Assembly: GCF_030272615.1 (NCBI RefSeq)
Contig: NC_081407.1
Coordinates: forward strand, 318,435,456 to 318,499,455
Source: Cryptomeria japonica
Lineage: Eukaryota > Streptophyta > Pinopsida > Cupressales > Cupressaceae
Direction: 5' to 3'
DNA length: 64,000 nt
Numbering within the stretch: the first letter of the stretch is position 1; every line of letters starts with the position of its first letter. The notes under the pieces were generated by a model. That model worked only from the letters and a program-made list of their open reading frames with translations. It was not told where the DNA came from and ran no database searches. Positions 46,220 to 57,870 of the stretch are shown here, one piece after another. The position numbers and the translations under genes were made by a program.

Positions 46220-47060
46220 TTTGGTTGTCAAATTTTAAAGGCCCCATTCTCAATCATATGAGCTCCTTTTTGCAAGACTTTTTTTCATTTGGGATAAAAT
46301 TTTGTGGGCTGTGAAGTAGTGCAATTTTTTTCACACTTTAATGCTTTATTTTTTTAAACATCATATATTCTCATAGGTGTTGCTAGGTAGTTTTTATTTT
46401 GAGAATTTTCGAGGCTTCATTTGCACTTGCACAATAATTTGTTTGGTGATTTTTTTTGTTAAAAGTACATAACTTTTTATGTACTTTACATTAATGTTAT
46501 TAAACTAGTTTTCAATCCTAATATTATGCTTCAATTTTGTGGTTAAATATGGCATATGCATGCACTAGGATCAAGTCCACTATGTTGGTTTTGGCAAGTG
46601 GTGCATCTAATAACACAAAGTATAAAGTACCAAGATCATACATTGTTGGAGGGACCCTCGATTGGGTAATTTGTGGGGTAATCTTATGTTTTATTGGTTA
46701 TAAACATGTCTACTAATCTATGAAAAACTAAATATCAATACCTTGAAACGAAAATGCATGCAGTAGATGAATTCTTGTTAAAAGAACTTGATGATTTGAA
46801 ACTTCTTTATAAACTTCATCAATTGAAACAAATTTGCATTGCCAATGGAATTAGTTACTAGATTTTGGTAAACAAACATAAACATATTCATTTGACATTC
46901 ACAATCATGAATCTTGTGTGGACACATCATCTAAGTATGAGCACTTTAATTTAATGGTATGTATTAAAATCTCATATCCATCTATTATTACTTCAAAAAA
47001 AAAATAGTGTTGCTACATTAATGGCTCCTAGTGATTAAATTTTGTGGAATATTCATATTC
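46220..47060 (+). mobile_element. Old copia leader relic related to element A
   Basis: Several phrases follow the order of the element A leader (27150-27760): AAGGCCCCATTCTCAATC, CGAGGCTTCATTTGCAC, GCAAGTGGTGCAT, CACAAAGTATAAAGTACCAA and GGAGGGACCCTCGATTGGGT. The copy is heavily decayed, with no LTR or gag frame preserved. Confidence 0.55.
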
Positions 47061-47838
47061 TTCTAGATATAACTATTTAGGATGATTACTTGGTGGACAT
47101 TGTAGGTTTGTTTTGTGTATGCTACCTTGCAAACTTCGAGGACACAATTGAGGATATTCATTTCCTATTTGATGTTACTTCTTATAGTTGTATCATCTTC
47201 TTTAGCTATTATGAGTGATTATTTAGACCCTCTTTTTTTCTTTTTTTTCTATCTCATTATTTGTCAAAGCTTCACATTGGTATAGATACTTTGGAGCAAC
47301 ACTTGAAGAGACATATTTGCCTATGGATCTTACTCTACATTCATCTCTACTAGAGATCGGATTTACATATTCATTAGTGCAAACCAAAACACCTAACTTA
47401 ATTGTTAGAGAGTTTTTTAGTGGTGAATCTTCGCCAATTGATGAATTCTACGTTTTTTTTTATAGGAAATGGCAAATAGTCTGGGGCACAATACTGGTCA
47501 AATCGTGAGGAATTTCAGGGTTAATGGTACACTGTATTATGGCTTTTCCATTGACCACACACCGTTTGACATGCATGGCCGTAATATTTGCCTAGAATCA
47601 CTCGGACGTGGGTATTAGATCACCTCCGTTATTCACTAGAAATAGTAAAACGACCACGTACCCAGGACCTAATTCTCCAATAGTAAATTAAATGTTCATT
47701 GCACGCGTCGGCCAAATAATAAATTCACCACTATCAATTAAAACATTATAAGAATTTGAGGACCCATTTCGCCTCGCTTAAATCAAGATGCATTTTGAAA
47801 CGCCTGTGCAATTCGCCAAAAATGCAATCATGGATTGA
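47061..47838. other. No gene recognised
   Basis: AT-rich up to about 47500, then less so. A 63-codon open frame at 47317 shows no domain. Confidence 0.4.
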
Positions 47839-47846
47839 TATAAATA
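47839..47846 (+). promoter_or_regulatory. TATA box of a possible host gene fragment
   Basis: GATATAAATACAC lies 79 bp upstream of an ATG at 47925 in a locally less AT-rich stretch. Confidence 0.35.
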
Positions 47847-47924
47847 CACTCTTTCTTACAATTTGTTCGTGTCTGATTAGTAAATTTGGGAGCTCTTGAT
47901 TCACATCTCATAATTTGAGTTGGA

Positions 47925-48066
47925 ATGTCGAAGTTCATTGTAGGGCGGAGGGCCAAAGTTACAATCCTGCAATCTTGAATACCCGACTGAGAATGAAGAT
48001 GAACCTGTTAGTACTCGTCAGTTTCTGGATCTTGAGTCCATTTGGGATATAGAAGCCTCGGACTGA
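47925..48066 (+). pseudogene. Short exon-like ORF, frameshifted, unrecognised
   Basis: Starts MSKFIVGRRAK at 47925. A one-base shift then opens LQSCNLEYPTENEDEPVSTR and RQFLDLESIWDIEASD up to a TGA at 48064. The acidic second half looks like real coding sequence. It could be the first exon of the gene whose later part lies at 49163, about 1.1 kb away on the same strand. I do not recognise the product. Confidence 0.3.
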
Positions 48067-48398
48067 GTCACTGAAGTGAATTAGTAGTCAGTTTATAGGT
48101 ATTTATACTATGGGATAACTTTAAGAAACCCCCCCCCCCCGGGCAATTGTGTAAAATCCTAGCGAATCAGACATTATTTTCAGAGGGAAATTTCCATATC
48201 GATGGCAAATTTTTTTTTTTAAATGGGGAAAAACTTATTTTGTATTGGCGATTTTTTTTGTAGGGTATGAAAATTCCATAAATTTCTGGCGAATAATACC
48301 TTGTTCTATGGGGAAAATATTTATTGTGGGAGGCGAATAATTTTTGTTAAAAGGAACAAATATATAATTGTATGAGCGAAAAAATTTACTCCGAAGGA

Positions 48399-48510
48399 AA
48401 AATTATTTAAATGTATTGGTGATTTTTATCCATCGCTTGAAAATTATTTAAATGTATTGGCGATTTTTATCCACCGCTTGAAAACTATTTAATTTGTTTT
48501 GGCGAATATT
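48399..48510. repeat. 41-bp tandem repeat, 2.7 copies
   Basis: AAAATTATTTAAATGTATTGG...CGCTTG starts at 48399, 48440 and 48481. The wider region 48190-48550 repeats looser variants of TGGCGAATA and TTGGCGATTTTT. Confidence 0.9.
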
Positions 48511-49162
48511 TTGTTATTTATGGAAAAATATATAATTTTTTGGCGATTTCATGAATTCATTGCCATTAATAGACAAGGCACATCGCATCACATAAATTCA
48601 TAATACAATGATTCGGGACTCTGCATGATGTAACAATAAGCACGACCACTTTGACACGTGAAGGGTGACACATACCTAAAATCTATCAATGATTTTAAAC
48701 CGTTCGATGATCGTAGATCAATGGCTGAAGTTTTATTTCGGCCCAATTTTCTGAAGAGAACATAGCTCACCAGAAAGTGCCCCGAATGGAATTGGATTCA
48801 ATAGACACGTATCAAATGTCATGAATCACGATCGATAATTTCATTCATTTAATATATATCTATTCACTTACGGCAATCCACTATGTCCCCATGGCTTCCA
48901 ATGTGATACTTGCCAATTTGGTACTGGTTCATAGTTGTTTCCATTTTCGCACAATAGTGCATTTATGGGAAAGATTTGTAGAGATACGAAAGATTTAAAT
49001 TTTTTTATAGTAGTTAAAGAAGTAATTATTACAATCAAGAGCTTCAACGATTTATATACGATCTCTGCTTCTTTCATCTTCAATTAGCCTTTGCCATTTG
49101 GTAGATAAATCGTTAGAGCTTTAGCTCACGGTATTTTAGGTTTATAGGCTTAGGTTGTTTAA
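48511..49162. other. Intron-like or intergenic sequence
   Basis: No coding sequence recognised. It could be an intron if 47925 and 49163 belong to one gene. Confidence 0.35.
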
Positions 49163-49853
49163 TTTGTTAATCTGTTTTCCCAAGATGGACACTCCCATCC
49201 GCTTGAGAAGCATTTTGCAGAGGACCAAAGGGCCTTTCTAGGCTCCGTTAGAGACCCAACCCTCCAATCAGTCTACAATGAGGTTGGGTCGTTCACCAAT
49301 GAGGTTGTGCGGATGGTGCTGGGCAGAGAGTTTCTACGAAATGAAAATAGGTACCGTGTTAACACGAACATTACATCCCGCTTCTTAGTGTCTCTTCTAG
49401 ACTTGGGAGGAGACAAGGTGGATATGCTGATGTTTTTGAGGAAGGTTTTTAAGGAAGACTTCCTTGGACACAACATTACTCTTGTCATCCTTGCAGAAGT
49501 AGGGGTGGGGATCCCTTGGGTGAGTGAATTATCCAAGCTTCTCCTCCCTGACCAAGCAGTGCCAGTGGCCAGGAAACCGTTTCTCCTAAACCTAAACGTG
49601 GAGCAGTTGACGCGTCACAAAAAATGGGCGCAGATTGGCAGGGACTTCCTCCAGAAATGGTTCCTCTAGGACCACATTCCAAACTACATGTGGCTTGACG
49701 AATTCTCTCAACTTATGCTGTCTGAAGAATTCTACATGGAAGGAGGGCCAAATTCTTAGGGAAAAATTGTAAACAATTCCACTACTTGTGCCCTAGCCCT
49801 GCCCTCCTGTAGTTTTTTTTCCCTATGTCCTCGAACCCTAACAAGCTCAATGT
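49163..49853 (+). pseudogene. Unrecognised gene fragment disrupted by element F
   Basis: One frame is open for about 230 codons with two TAG stops (49667 and 49757), both Gln-compatible. Coding-like phrases include HPLEKHFAEDQRAFLGSVRD, NEVGSFTNEVVRMVLGREFL, RFLVSLLDLGGDKVDMLMFL and LNVEQLTRHKKWAQIGRDFL. Exon start could follow the acceptor-like TTTTCCCAAG at 49184. After element F the frame seems to continue at 57780 (SSGSLILAFKFLGD) to a TGA near 57868. I do not recognise the family; it is probably helical. It is better conserved than the DNA around it. Confidence 0.5.
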
Positions 49854-51015
49854 TGTTAGGCCCAATATGGAAAGCTAATGTACTGAGAGGGGAGGGGTGA
49901 ATCAGTACTTCAAATCTTTTTATCAAGAATATCTTCACTGTTATGCATAAACCACAAACCGCTCTAACATAACATAAAGCTAAAACAAATAAATAACAAT
50001 CATACATGATTCACTCCATAACACATATATTTTGGTTATGCAGAAACTCTTGGTTAGAGAGAAAAAATGTGGTGGGGATGGTACCCACAACTTCACTACT
50101 GCAATAATAAAGGTTGCTTAGTTAGAGATACATGTTCAGCTATTTCTGATAGCTTACCATGTTAGGAGTATCAAGATCGTTATATCTACCTTGCTAAAGG
50201 ATTTTACAACACTTATTCTAAATGCTGCACCTGGTTAAAGGCTTTACAATTTATAGACTTTGTTAGAGTCTTTTACCCTGTTAAAGGTTTCTCTTACAAC
50301 TTCAAAATATTACAATAAAATCTTTACAAATATCTACAACTTTACATCTGTAATGTTATAGCAGATTCTATGTGCTCAAAATGAGATTACCTTGCTTATA
50401 GAATACCTCGGTAACCCATAAAGTAACTCAGTAAACCCTTCTGTTTACTCTGTTCTTTGATTGTTCTCTGAAATCCTTCTCGGAGACCTCTGTGTCTCTG
50501 CAACTGTCATAACACTTAGTGCTTCCTTATGTATCACACATGTCTTGCTTCATACACCTCTATATGTCTCTGATCTCAATCCATGTTGTATAAATAGATC
50601 TCTTAGGTCGATGATCAGGTTCATTGCTTCGATCTTACAAACATGATTTATCGAATGAATAACCATACAAAATATTTCATTGGTTAGATGACCTCAAAAT
50701 CATACACAATTTTTAAGTGCAATTTCCAATGTGATAACGGTTCTTTGTTCCTTGATCTTGTAACATGTTTCCATATGTGTGTCTAGATTCAATGAATCTG
50801 GTAACATGTTTCACTCGGTGTATCATTATTTCTGCTCGATAGACATGGAATGTTACTCGGTAGACAACTCGGTGAATACTAGGCTCTATGACTACTTACT
50901 TCTATAACCGATTGTTCTATGCATACTGACTGAATGTTTTGGTAGTAGTAACTGACTAGAGTATATAGAATGACTTTGGATATAAAACTAATGGCAACTA
51001 TAATAAGTAGTAACA
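49854..51015 (-). mobile_element. Element F 3' LTR
   Basis: On the minus strand it starts TGTTACTACTTATTATAG and ends GGCCTAACA. It has a minus-strand TATA-like GTCTATAAATTG near 50250, and also TATAAATAG on the plus strand near 50590. Confidence 0.92.
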
Positions 51016-51429
51016 ATCTCCCCTTTTGACATTAGTTGAGATGTTTGACAAAACTACTCTCAAAGTCATAACTCAAAAATCTATATACTTACAAAAGTTT
51101 GACAAAACTGACAGCATATACTTTTGTCAATGAAATAGTATATTCAGATATACTCCCCTTATCAATATACTGTACAAAATTCTGATTTTGCATGCTCGGT
51201 GATCAATATTCTGTACTTGGTTCTGTTTGGTGATCACTGCTCGGTATACTTCCCCTGTATACTACATTCCCCTGTATACTTAGATACGATACTTTGATAT
51301 GATACTCACTCCCCCTATTTGACAAACATGAAAACTTAGTTACCATTCGGTGGTGGCAACTAGTCAAAAATGGATTTGTACTTTGTTCGAGCATCGGTGA
51401 GAGCGGCAGAGAGAGCATCCTTAACACTA
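51016..51429 (-). other. Element F 3' untranslated region and polypurine tract
   Basis: The purine tract AAAAGGGGAGAT abuts the 3' LTR at 51016-51027 (minus strand). The remainder is non-coding. Confidence 0.7.
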
Positions 51430-54400
51430 TCCATAAGTGAATTTTGAGCTGTAATGTCAGCTAATAGTGAAATTAGTCCATCTAAGGTGCTTCCCTCTTA
51501 TTGAGTGGATAGAGAGGTAGCTTTGTTGATCTGTTCTTGGACAGAGGAAAGACGAGGAATGAATAATGTTTGAAGTGTCATTATGTCCATCCTTATCTTG
51601 TGTTCTTCATTCCTGAGTTCCAATTGTTGAGCCATGAGCTTTTGTAACTTTGTATAAAAATTCTGAATGGAATTTGGCTCAGTGGTCAACTTATTTGAGA
51701 GATCGGTGATCTCTTTCTCAATCACTTCAGTTGTATTTTTGATATCTTTAATGAATAAAGAAAATGTACAAAGTGTTTGAAATAAATAAAGAATGTGCTT
51801 GAGTTGAGGGGTCAACTCAACAATAAATTTGACAAGTTTAACTTTGCCAATAGCAATAGCTTTCTATACCTCTTCAATCATTTTAGCAGTGAGCTCCTTG
51901 TCCTTTATCTTGCTCAAATATTCAGATGCATCTGCTCCAGATGTCTCTATCTTGGTTAGGAGTTCATCCAGTTGAATGTGGATGGCGGCATCTTTTGTCA
52001 CTGTTGCTTCAGGTAGCATATCGGTTAAGAGTGCTTTCACCTTCTGAAATACTTTCTTTTTCTTTTGAATAGCCATTTGCTTCTCCTGTTCAGCTTTGGC
52101 TTTGCATAGTTCACCGAATTCAATGAGTGCTTGCCCTTTTAATTTGGATATATCAACATTGGGCAACACTATTGGTTTTGACAAATCTAATTTGAAACTA
52201 TGCTTTTTCATTTTCTTTTTTTTACCTTTCACCGGTTGAACTAAAACAATGGCTTGTGAGGCTTGGTGACCCTCGGTAGGTTGCTCGGTAGAGGCAACAC
52301 TTTGGTCAGTTTCTTTAGCCTCTATAGTGTCCTTTGGTGTCTTTGAGCTTGGTGTCTCAGTTGTAACATTTTCAGTGCTAGAGGGAGCTTGAGAGGTCTA
52401 TTCTTGAGAAGTACCTTCTCCTACTGTTGACTTGTGACCTTCGGTGCCTTGTTCCGTATCCTAAGGGACCTCGGTTGAAATAGGCTAATTGACCAGAGGA
52501 TAGGGCTGAACTTGTTCCAAAATTGATTCACTGGATACAAGTTGGGCATAAGCATTCCCTTCTATCATTTCTTGTTTAGGTGCCTCGATGTCCATGATAT
52601 CCTCATCAACTTGTATGGTGTCAGCAGGGTCTTGCTCGGTGATATTAGGATCTTGCTCAGTGACATCGACTATTTCAACTTCATCTTGGTCACCAGCATT
52701 CTTGATTTGAAAGATTTCATGCCATTTTTCTTTGGTCTCATTCTCTACATCTAAGGAAAGGCCATTCATCAATTTCAAGGTTCTTTGCATGACTAGGAAT
52801 TTTGTGTGGTAGTTTTTTAGATGTTCAATGATCTCATCTACCGACATGTCTGGGAAAAGATGTACCAGACTTCTTTCTCTCATCTATTTCTCTAAGTCCA
52901 TTGCATACTTCCACCTGTTGTCAATATGCAAATATAATTCATTTGGAAGAGATTTACATACTTCCAATGGGACCAATCAGAATTTCAATAGTGTGCAGAT
53001 GATAGCTTCTTCTCTTTGTCTCTTTTCATCATCAGATCTGGATTCATATTTTACATATCTGAATGATCCAAATCCACCATATTGCTTTAGATTTGCACAA
53101 AAATTTTCAACACTATGTACATTTACCTTTGTACTCTTGACAATCTGAAATTTATTTGTCTTCGGATTCAGTGTCACTAGACTCTTTAGTCAAAATGAGT
53201 CTCCAAGTAGATTTCTTGTAAGTTTTTGTCACCTTGGGTGTGGCAACATTCTTTGGTTTCTTACTCGGTGATGTTGCAGATGCTCTTGTGTTTGGTTGCT
53301 TTGCTGGAGGAGTTGGTGATACTTTGGATGTATCATGTTTCTTTCTTTTCAAAACTTTCCCTTTAGGCAATTCGGTGCTCAGTGTTATAGCTGCCTCTTG
53401 GGCTTCAGATTCCTCTTCGGTGATGGCTATAGTGCCCTTGACACGTGTGGAGGAAGAACCTTCTCCAAATTTCTCTGTTAATGCCTTGATCATTTTTGTT
53501 GCCTTCCTTGTAGCTTTGGGCACTACAATGCTCATTTTTACTTTTTCCTTCACTTCTTCATATGTACCATACCTCAACTCGGTAGCATGCCTTGGTAATG
53601 TAAGAAAAGCATCTATCTGTTGTTGTGTGATAGCAAAATCAATCTTGTAACCCATAGGTGACAAAGATTGAGTTCTCGGTTCCACAACATTAACATAGCA
53701 GTAATTAGTGTCCACTTCAAAACATATGTCATCCTTGTATTTCTCCACTAACTTGGGTGGAATTCTATATCTGTTATGCATCTTCTCCTGAAACTTGTTG
53801 AAATAATCATCCATAATATCATTAAAATTATCACCTAGCTTCTTGATGAAGTCATTGATTTGATGGGTGATTGGTCAGTGTAGTTCGCAAACAACTTTAC
53901 CGGCTGATGGAAGGAATTTCTCAAAATAGAAAAACATGCATACCAGAAGTGATCCAAATTTTAGTGTATTAGCCGAATTGTTCTTCTTTGGCTTCCTTAT
54001 GGTATTGAGATTCTCAAACAAGTTTTTCAACAATACCTCACATAGATCAATTTTCATGCCTTTCTTCACAATTTTATATGCTAAGTCGACTGTTGCACAG
54101 GGTACATTGTTTTCTCTTGCCGATTGGAAGAAACAATGACCTATTACTCTAATGGAAAACTTTAGCTCTTCAGCAGTGACATTGTTCAATTTCAGTCCTC
54201 TGCAATCAGATTCTACTCTAGTTAAACTGATCAACTCCTTCTGTGATATCATTTTCTGAGCTCGGGCATGATCATAAATAGGGTAGTCGGTGATCAAATG
54301 AATGATTTCCTTGGTGATCTTAAACGATTGCTCTTCTAGCCACATGAAGTCATCATGAACTCTGCTCAGAACAAACTTGACCCATTGGGGTTTGAAGACA

Positions 54401-54696
54401 CATGGATAGGTTAGGGCTTCGGTCAATCCCTTGATTTTGATGTGTTCATATTTGCTATCCATTTTACCATCGGTACACAATTCATCATATGTGTCTTTGA
54501 TCTCAACATGACCTAGTTCTTCAACTCGACACTTAGTAAAGAATCTCACATCCTCGACTAATAAAACTCTATCCGAAATGAGTGAAAATGTAGTTTTGTC
54601 ATCTGGTTTAGATGCAATTTTGGGAGTTAAAGAGTATTTCAGTGAGGGCTTTTCGATGTTCTCAACAACAACGGGCTTCTAGATCTTAGGTGCCAT
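51430..54696 (-). pseudogene. Element F ORF2, about 1,090 residues, unknown function
   Basis: The minus-strand frame starts MAPKI at 54696, runs to about 53155, shifts once near 53160, then continues to about 51430 with a few stops (e.g. 54680 TAG, Gln-compatible). The N-terminal third is a globular-looking domain (KPQWVKFVLSRVHDDFMWLE, IKFSIRV-like segments, DLCEVLLKNLFENLNTIRK). It loosely resembles the 'putative plant transposon protein' domains of retroelements; this is by eye only. The middle is Lys/Ser/Pro-rich (SPTPPAKQPNTRASATSPSK). Then come VENFCANLKQYGGFGSFRY, a Gln/Glu/Thr-rich disordered region (VTEQDPNITEQDPADT), a Lys-rich segment and helices (IKDKELTAKMIEEV). No RT, integrase or protease motif is present. 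Confidence 0.75.
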
Positions 54697-55205
54697 TGTA
54701 GATTTTGGATAAACACTGACAAAAGATCCTTAGGGTTTAAAGATTTTCAAACGACAGACACTTTCTACTTAGCAAATAATAACAACTTGATATGATCGGT
54801 AAACTATCTTGATAATGCATTGTGATTGATGTAAATACCTTTGAATTTGCTTCTGAGGACGTTTGATCGCCTTTGATTCACTTTGCTCTGCTTTCTTGAA
54901 AACTTGGTGAGTGAAAAATGACCACGCAATAGCTTTAAGTATTCATTATACCTCATTGGGCTTCATGCAGTTAGGTCATAAAACATTAAATGCACTCGGT
55001 ACCACTACTTCCTTTTTATGCTTTTTACCGAGTAGCCAGACTTCCTGCATTTACCGACTTGATAGGCTTCCAAAAGACTTTGATAAAATTTCAAATTTTC
55101 TAATGCATCTTTAAATATACAGATTTTGAATTAAGTACAAAAATGAAATAGGATCTGTTAAGATTTGACCTTTGAGATAATGCAGTCCCTTCATACTTTT
55201 ATCGA
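54697..55205 (-). other. Spacer between the two ORFs of element F
   Basis: Non-coding, with several TACCGAG/TACCGAC words. It may carry the leader of ORF2, but no promoter is evident. Confidence 0.5.
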
Positions 55206-56559
55206 TTAATTTGGAATAGGTGAAGCTAGCTCGGTAGATAAGGTGCTTTCTTCATTTGACACAATTTCCTTCTTTTTCCAAATCATCTGTAATTTGCCTT
55301 TTATTTCCTTAGTGTCTCCTCTAGGTCGATCTTTGCAATCTCTAGCCAAGTGTCCAACTTTGTGACAATGAAAACATGCCATACCAGGATTTCTCCATGA
55401 TCTTCGGTTGTTCATTCTAAACCTTATAAAGTAGTTGGCACTTATATGTCCATATCTTCCACAACATTCACACCATATCCTTGTATTGTAATCCCATGGT
55501 ACTGCAGAATACTATCGGTAAGGATTTGTGTGAGTTTGGTAGCCTCTGGTATTTTCTCGGTGTGTAGACCACATATAGTTTTTTTTGCCTAAACCAACAC
55601 TCCTTGGTACTATGTCCATATCTATTGCAGTTTTTACAAAACCCTTTGAATTTTGCCTTCTGATAATTGCTAGTAGACTTTGTCCTACATTGGTTAGATG
55701 TGTGACCATATTTGTTGCAATTGTGACAAAAACCATTAGACCTAGTGACATTCTGTTGCTTACCTTTTCTGATTTGGCATATGTTAGCAGTGTGACCTTG
55801 TTTTCCACAGTAGTTGCAAACATGCTTCTTTCCTTTGATATTCTTCTTATTGCCAACTTGCTTTGATGATTCTCCTTTCTCGGTTGTATGACTTCCCTTC
55901 TTGGTAGAGTCTTTTCCTTTGTAACCGAGTCCTCCTTCTTTGTTGGATCTTCTTGTATTCAGTTGCTCATCCAACATCTTTGATGCTTCATAACTCTTTT
56001 TTAGTGTTTCCTTGGATTTCTTTTCTGTTTCAAGTTCATTGGTCAACCTTGATACTTCAAGTTTCAATGCTTGATTCTTATCATCTTTCAGATTTGCTTC
56101 ATGATGTGCATAGCCCAATTGATCTGACAGATTTGGTTGAATCCCAGCCAACCTTGTGATTTCATCATTCTTTTCAGATACTAATGCTTCAAGCTGTTAT
56201 TTTTCTCTTTCTAGATCTCTTACTTTATCTTCAACTATTCTTAATGCATCAATATTCTCAATCATCTGTGTGCTGAAATATTCATGTCCTCTTTTCATTG
56301 CTTTTAGCTGATCAGTCAGTGCTTTGTTCTTCTCCTTTAGTTCTTCAATCATATCTTCAGTCTCTTCAGATATACTATTCTCAGATGATGTTTCAATTTG
56401 TTCCACTCACTCTTGAGAGTCCTGCAAATCATCAGATAATTTTCTTCTAACTTTCAATGATTTTTGCATTTGTCTTTGCATGTCCACAATCACTTGATTA
56501 GCATGATCCAACTCTTCTTGTAGATACACAATTTTCTGAGATTGTTTATAGCCTTCCAT
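55206..56559 (-). pseudogene. gag: Element F gag: coiled coil with five zinc knuckles
   Basis: Starts MEGYKQSQKIVYLQEELDHA at 56559, 49 bp after the primer site. A long coiled coil follows (56540-56000; EELKEKNKALTDQLKAMKRG, LEVSRLTNELETEKKSKETL). Then three CCHC knuckles lie within 200 bp: CNYCGKQGHTANIC, CHNCNKYGHTSNQC and CKNCNRYGHSTKEC (55800-55590). After a frame change a fourth, CECCGRYGHISANY, has lost its last Cys, and a fifth, CFHCHKVGHLARDC, lies near 55370. Stops at 56407 (TGA) and near 56195 (TAA) fit Arg and Gln. A capsid domain of the usual copia type is not obvious; the coiled coil occupies its place. Confidence 0.85.
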
Positions 56560-56607
56560 TGATAAGATCTTTCTCTTTAGGCTGTTAAACCTTTTTCCAA
56601 GATTCAA

Positions 56608-56619
56608 GCTCTGATACCA
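56608..56619 (-). promoter_or_regulatory. tRNA-iMet primer binding site of element F
   Basis: Minus strand TGGTATCAGAGC lies two bases after the LTR end AACA. It fixes the element's orientation as minus. Confidence 0.95.
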
Positions 56620-56621
56620 AT

Positions 56622-57779
56622 TGTTAGGCCAAATATGGAAAGCTAATGTACTGAGAGGGGAGGGGTGAATCAGTACTTCAAATCTTTTTATCAACAATAT
56701 CTTCACTGTTATAAACCACAAACTGCTATAACATAACATAAAGCTAAAACAAATAAATAACAATCATACATGATTCACTCCATAACACATATATTTTGGT
56801 TATGCAGAAACTCTTGGTTAGAGAGAAAAACTATGGTGGGGATGGCACCCACAACTTCACTACTACAATAATAAAGGTTGCTCGGTTAGAGCTACATGTT
56901 CAGCTATTTCTGATAGCTTACCTTGTTAGGAGTATCAAGATCGTTAGATCTACCTTGCTAAAGTATTTTACAACACTTATTCTAAATGTTGCACCTAGTT
57001 AAAGGCTTTACAATTTATAGACTTTGTTAGAGTCTTTTACCCTGTTAAAGGTTTCTCTTACAACTTCAAAATATTACAATAAAATTTTTACAAATATCTA
57101 CAACTTTACATCTGGAATGTTATAGCAGATTCTATGTTCTCAAAATGAGATTACCTTGCTTATAGCATACCTCAGTAACCCATAAAGTAACTCGGTAAAC
57201 CCTTCTGTTTACTCTATTCTTTTACTGTTTTATGAAATCCTTCTCGGTGACCTATGTGTCTCTGTAACAGTCATAACACTTAGTGCTTTCTTATGTATCA
57301 CACATGTCTTGCTTCATACACCTCTATATGTCGCTGATCTCAATCCATGCTGTATAAATAGATCTCTTATTTCAGTGATCAGGTTCATTGCTTCGATCTT
57401 ACAAACATGATTTATTGAATGAATAACCATAAAAAATATTTCATTGGTTAGATGACCTCAAAATCATACACAATCTTTAAGTGCAATTTCCAATGTGATA
57501 ACGGTACTTTGTTCCTTGATCTTGTAACATGTTTCCACATGTGTGTCTAGATTCAATGAATCTGGTAACACGTTTCACTCGGTGTATCATTATTTTTGTT
57601 CGGTAGACATGGAATGTTACTCAATAGACAGCTTGGTGAATACTAGGCTCTGTGACTACTTACTTCTATAACCAACTGTTCTATGCATACCGACTGAATG
57701 TTTCGGTAGTAGTAACCGACTAGAGCATATAGAATGACTTTGGATATAAAACTAATGACAACTATAATAAGTAGTAACA
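56622..57779 (-). mobile_element. Element F 5' LTR
   Basis: 1158 bp, TGTTACTACTT to GGCCTAACA on the minus strand, matching 49854-51015 throughout. Confidence 0.92.
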
Positions 57780-57870
57780 AGTTCCAGTGGCTCACTCATT
57801 TTGGCTTTTAAGTTTTTGGGGGACTCAAGTCTCAGACGAAAAAATTATAAATTTCAAAAGCATAAATATT
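57780..57870 (+). pseudogene. Probable continuation of the gene fragment cut by element F
   Basis: Immediately after element F the plus strand reads SSGSLILAFKFLGDSSLRRK until a TGA near 57868. The phase fits the frame of 49163-49853 if AGCTC/AGTTC is the target duplication. The evidence is limited to open frame and position. Confidence 0.35.

Larger units (their letters stand above)
49854..57779 (-). mobile_element. Element F: non-autonomous LTR retrotransposon with gag and a large novel ORF
   Basis: Two long terminal repeats (49854-51015 and 56622-57779, about 1.16 kb) enclose minus-strand coding sequence. On the minus strand: LTR, AT, iMet primer site, coiled-coil gag with zinc knuckles, about 500 bp of spacer, a ~1,090-residue ORF, polypurine tract (AAAAGGGGAGAT), LTR. 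I find no protease, integrase, RT or RNase H, so it must depend on another element. Target duplications are not clean: AGCTC at 49844-49848 and AGTTC at 57780-57784 are the best pair, with AATGT extra on the left. The LTRs are clearly similar along their whole length, with scattered substitutions and one short indel. Confidence 0.9.

Noticed and set aside
53234-53650. 138-codon plus-strand open frame
   Set aside because: It is the antisense shadow of element F ORF2, which has much better coding character.
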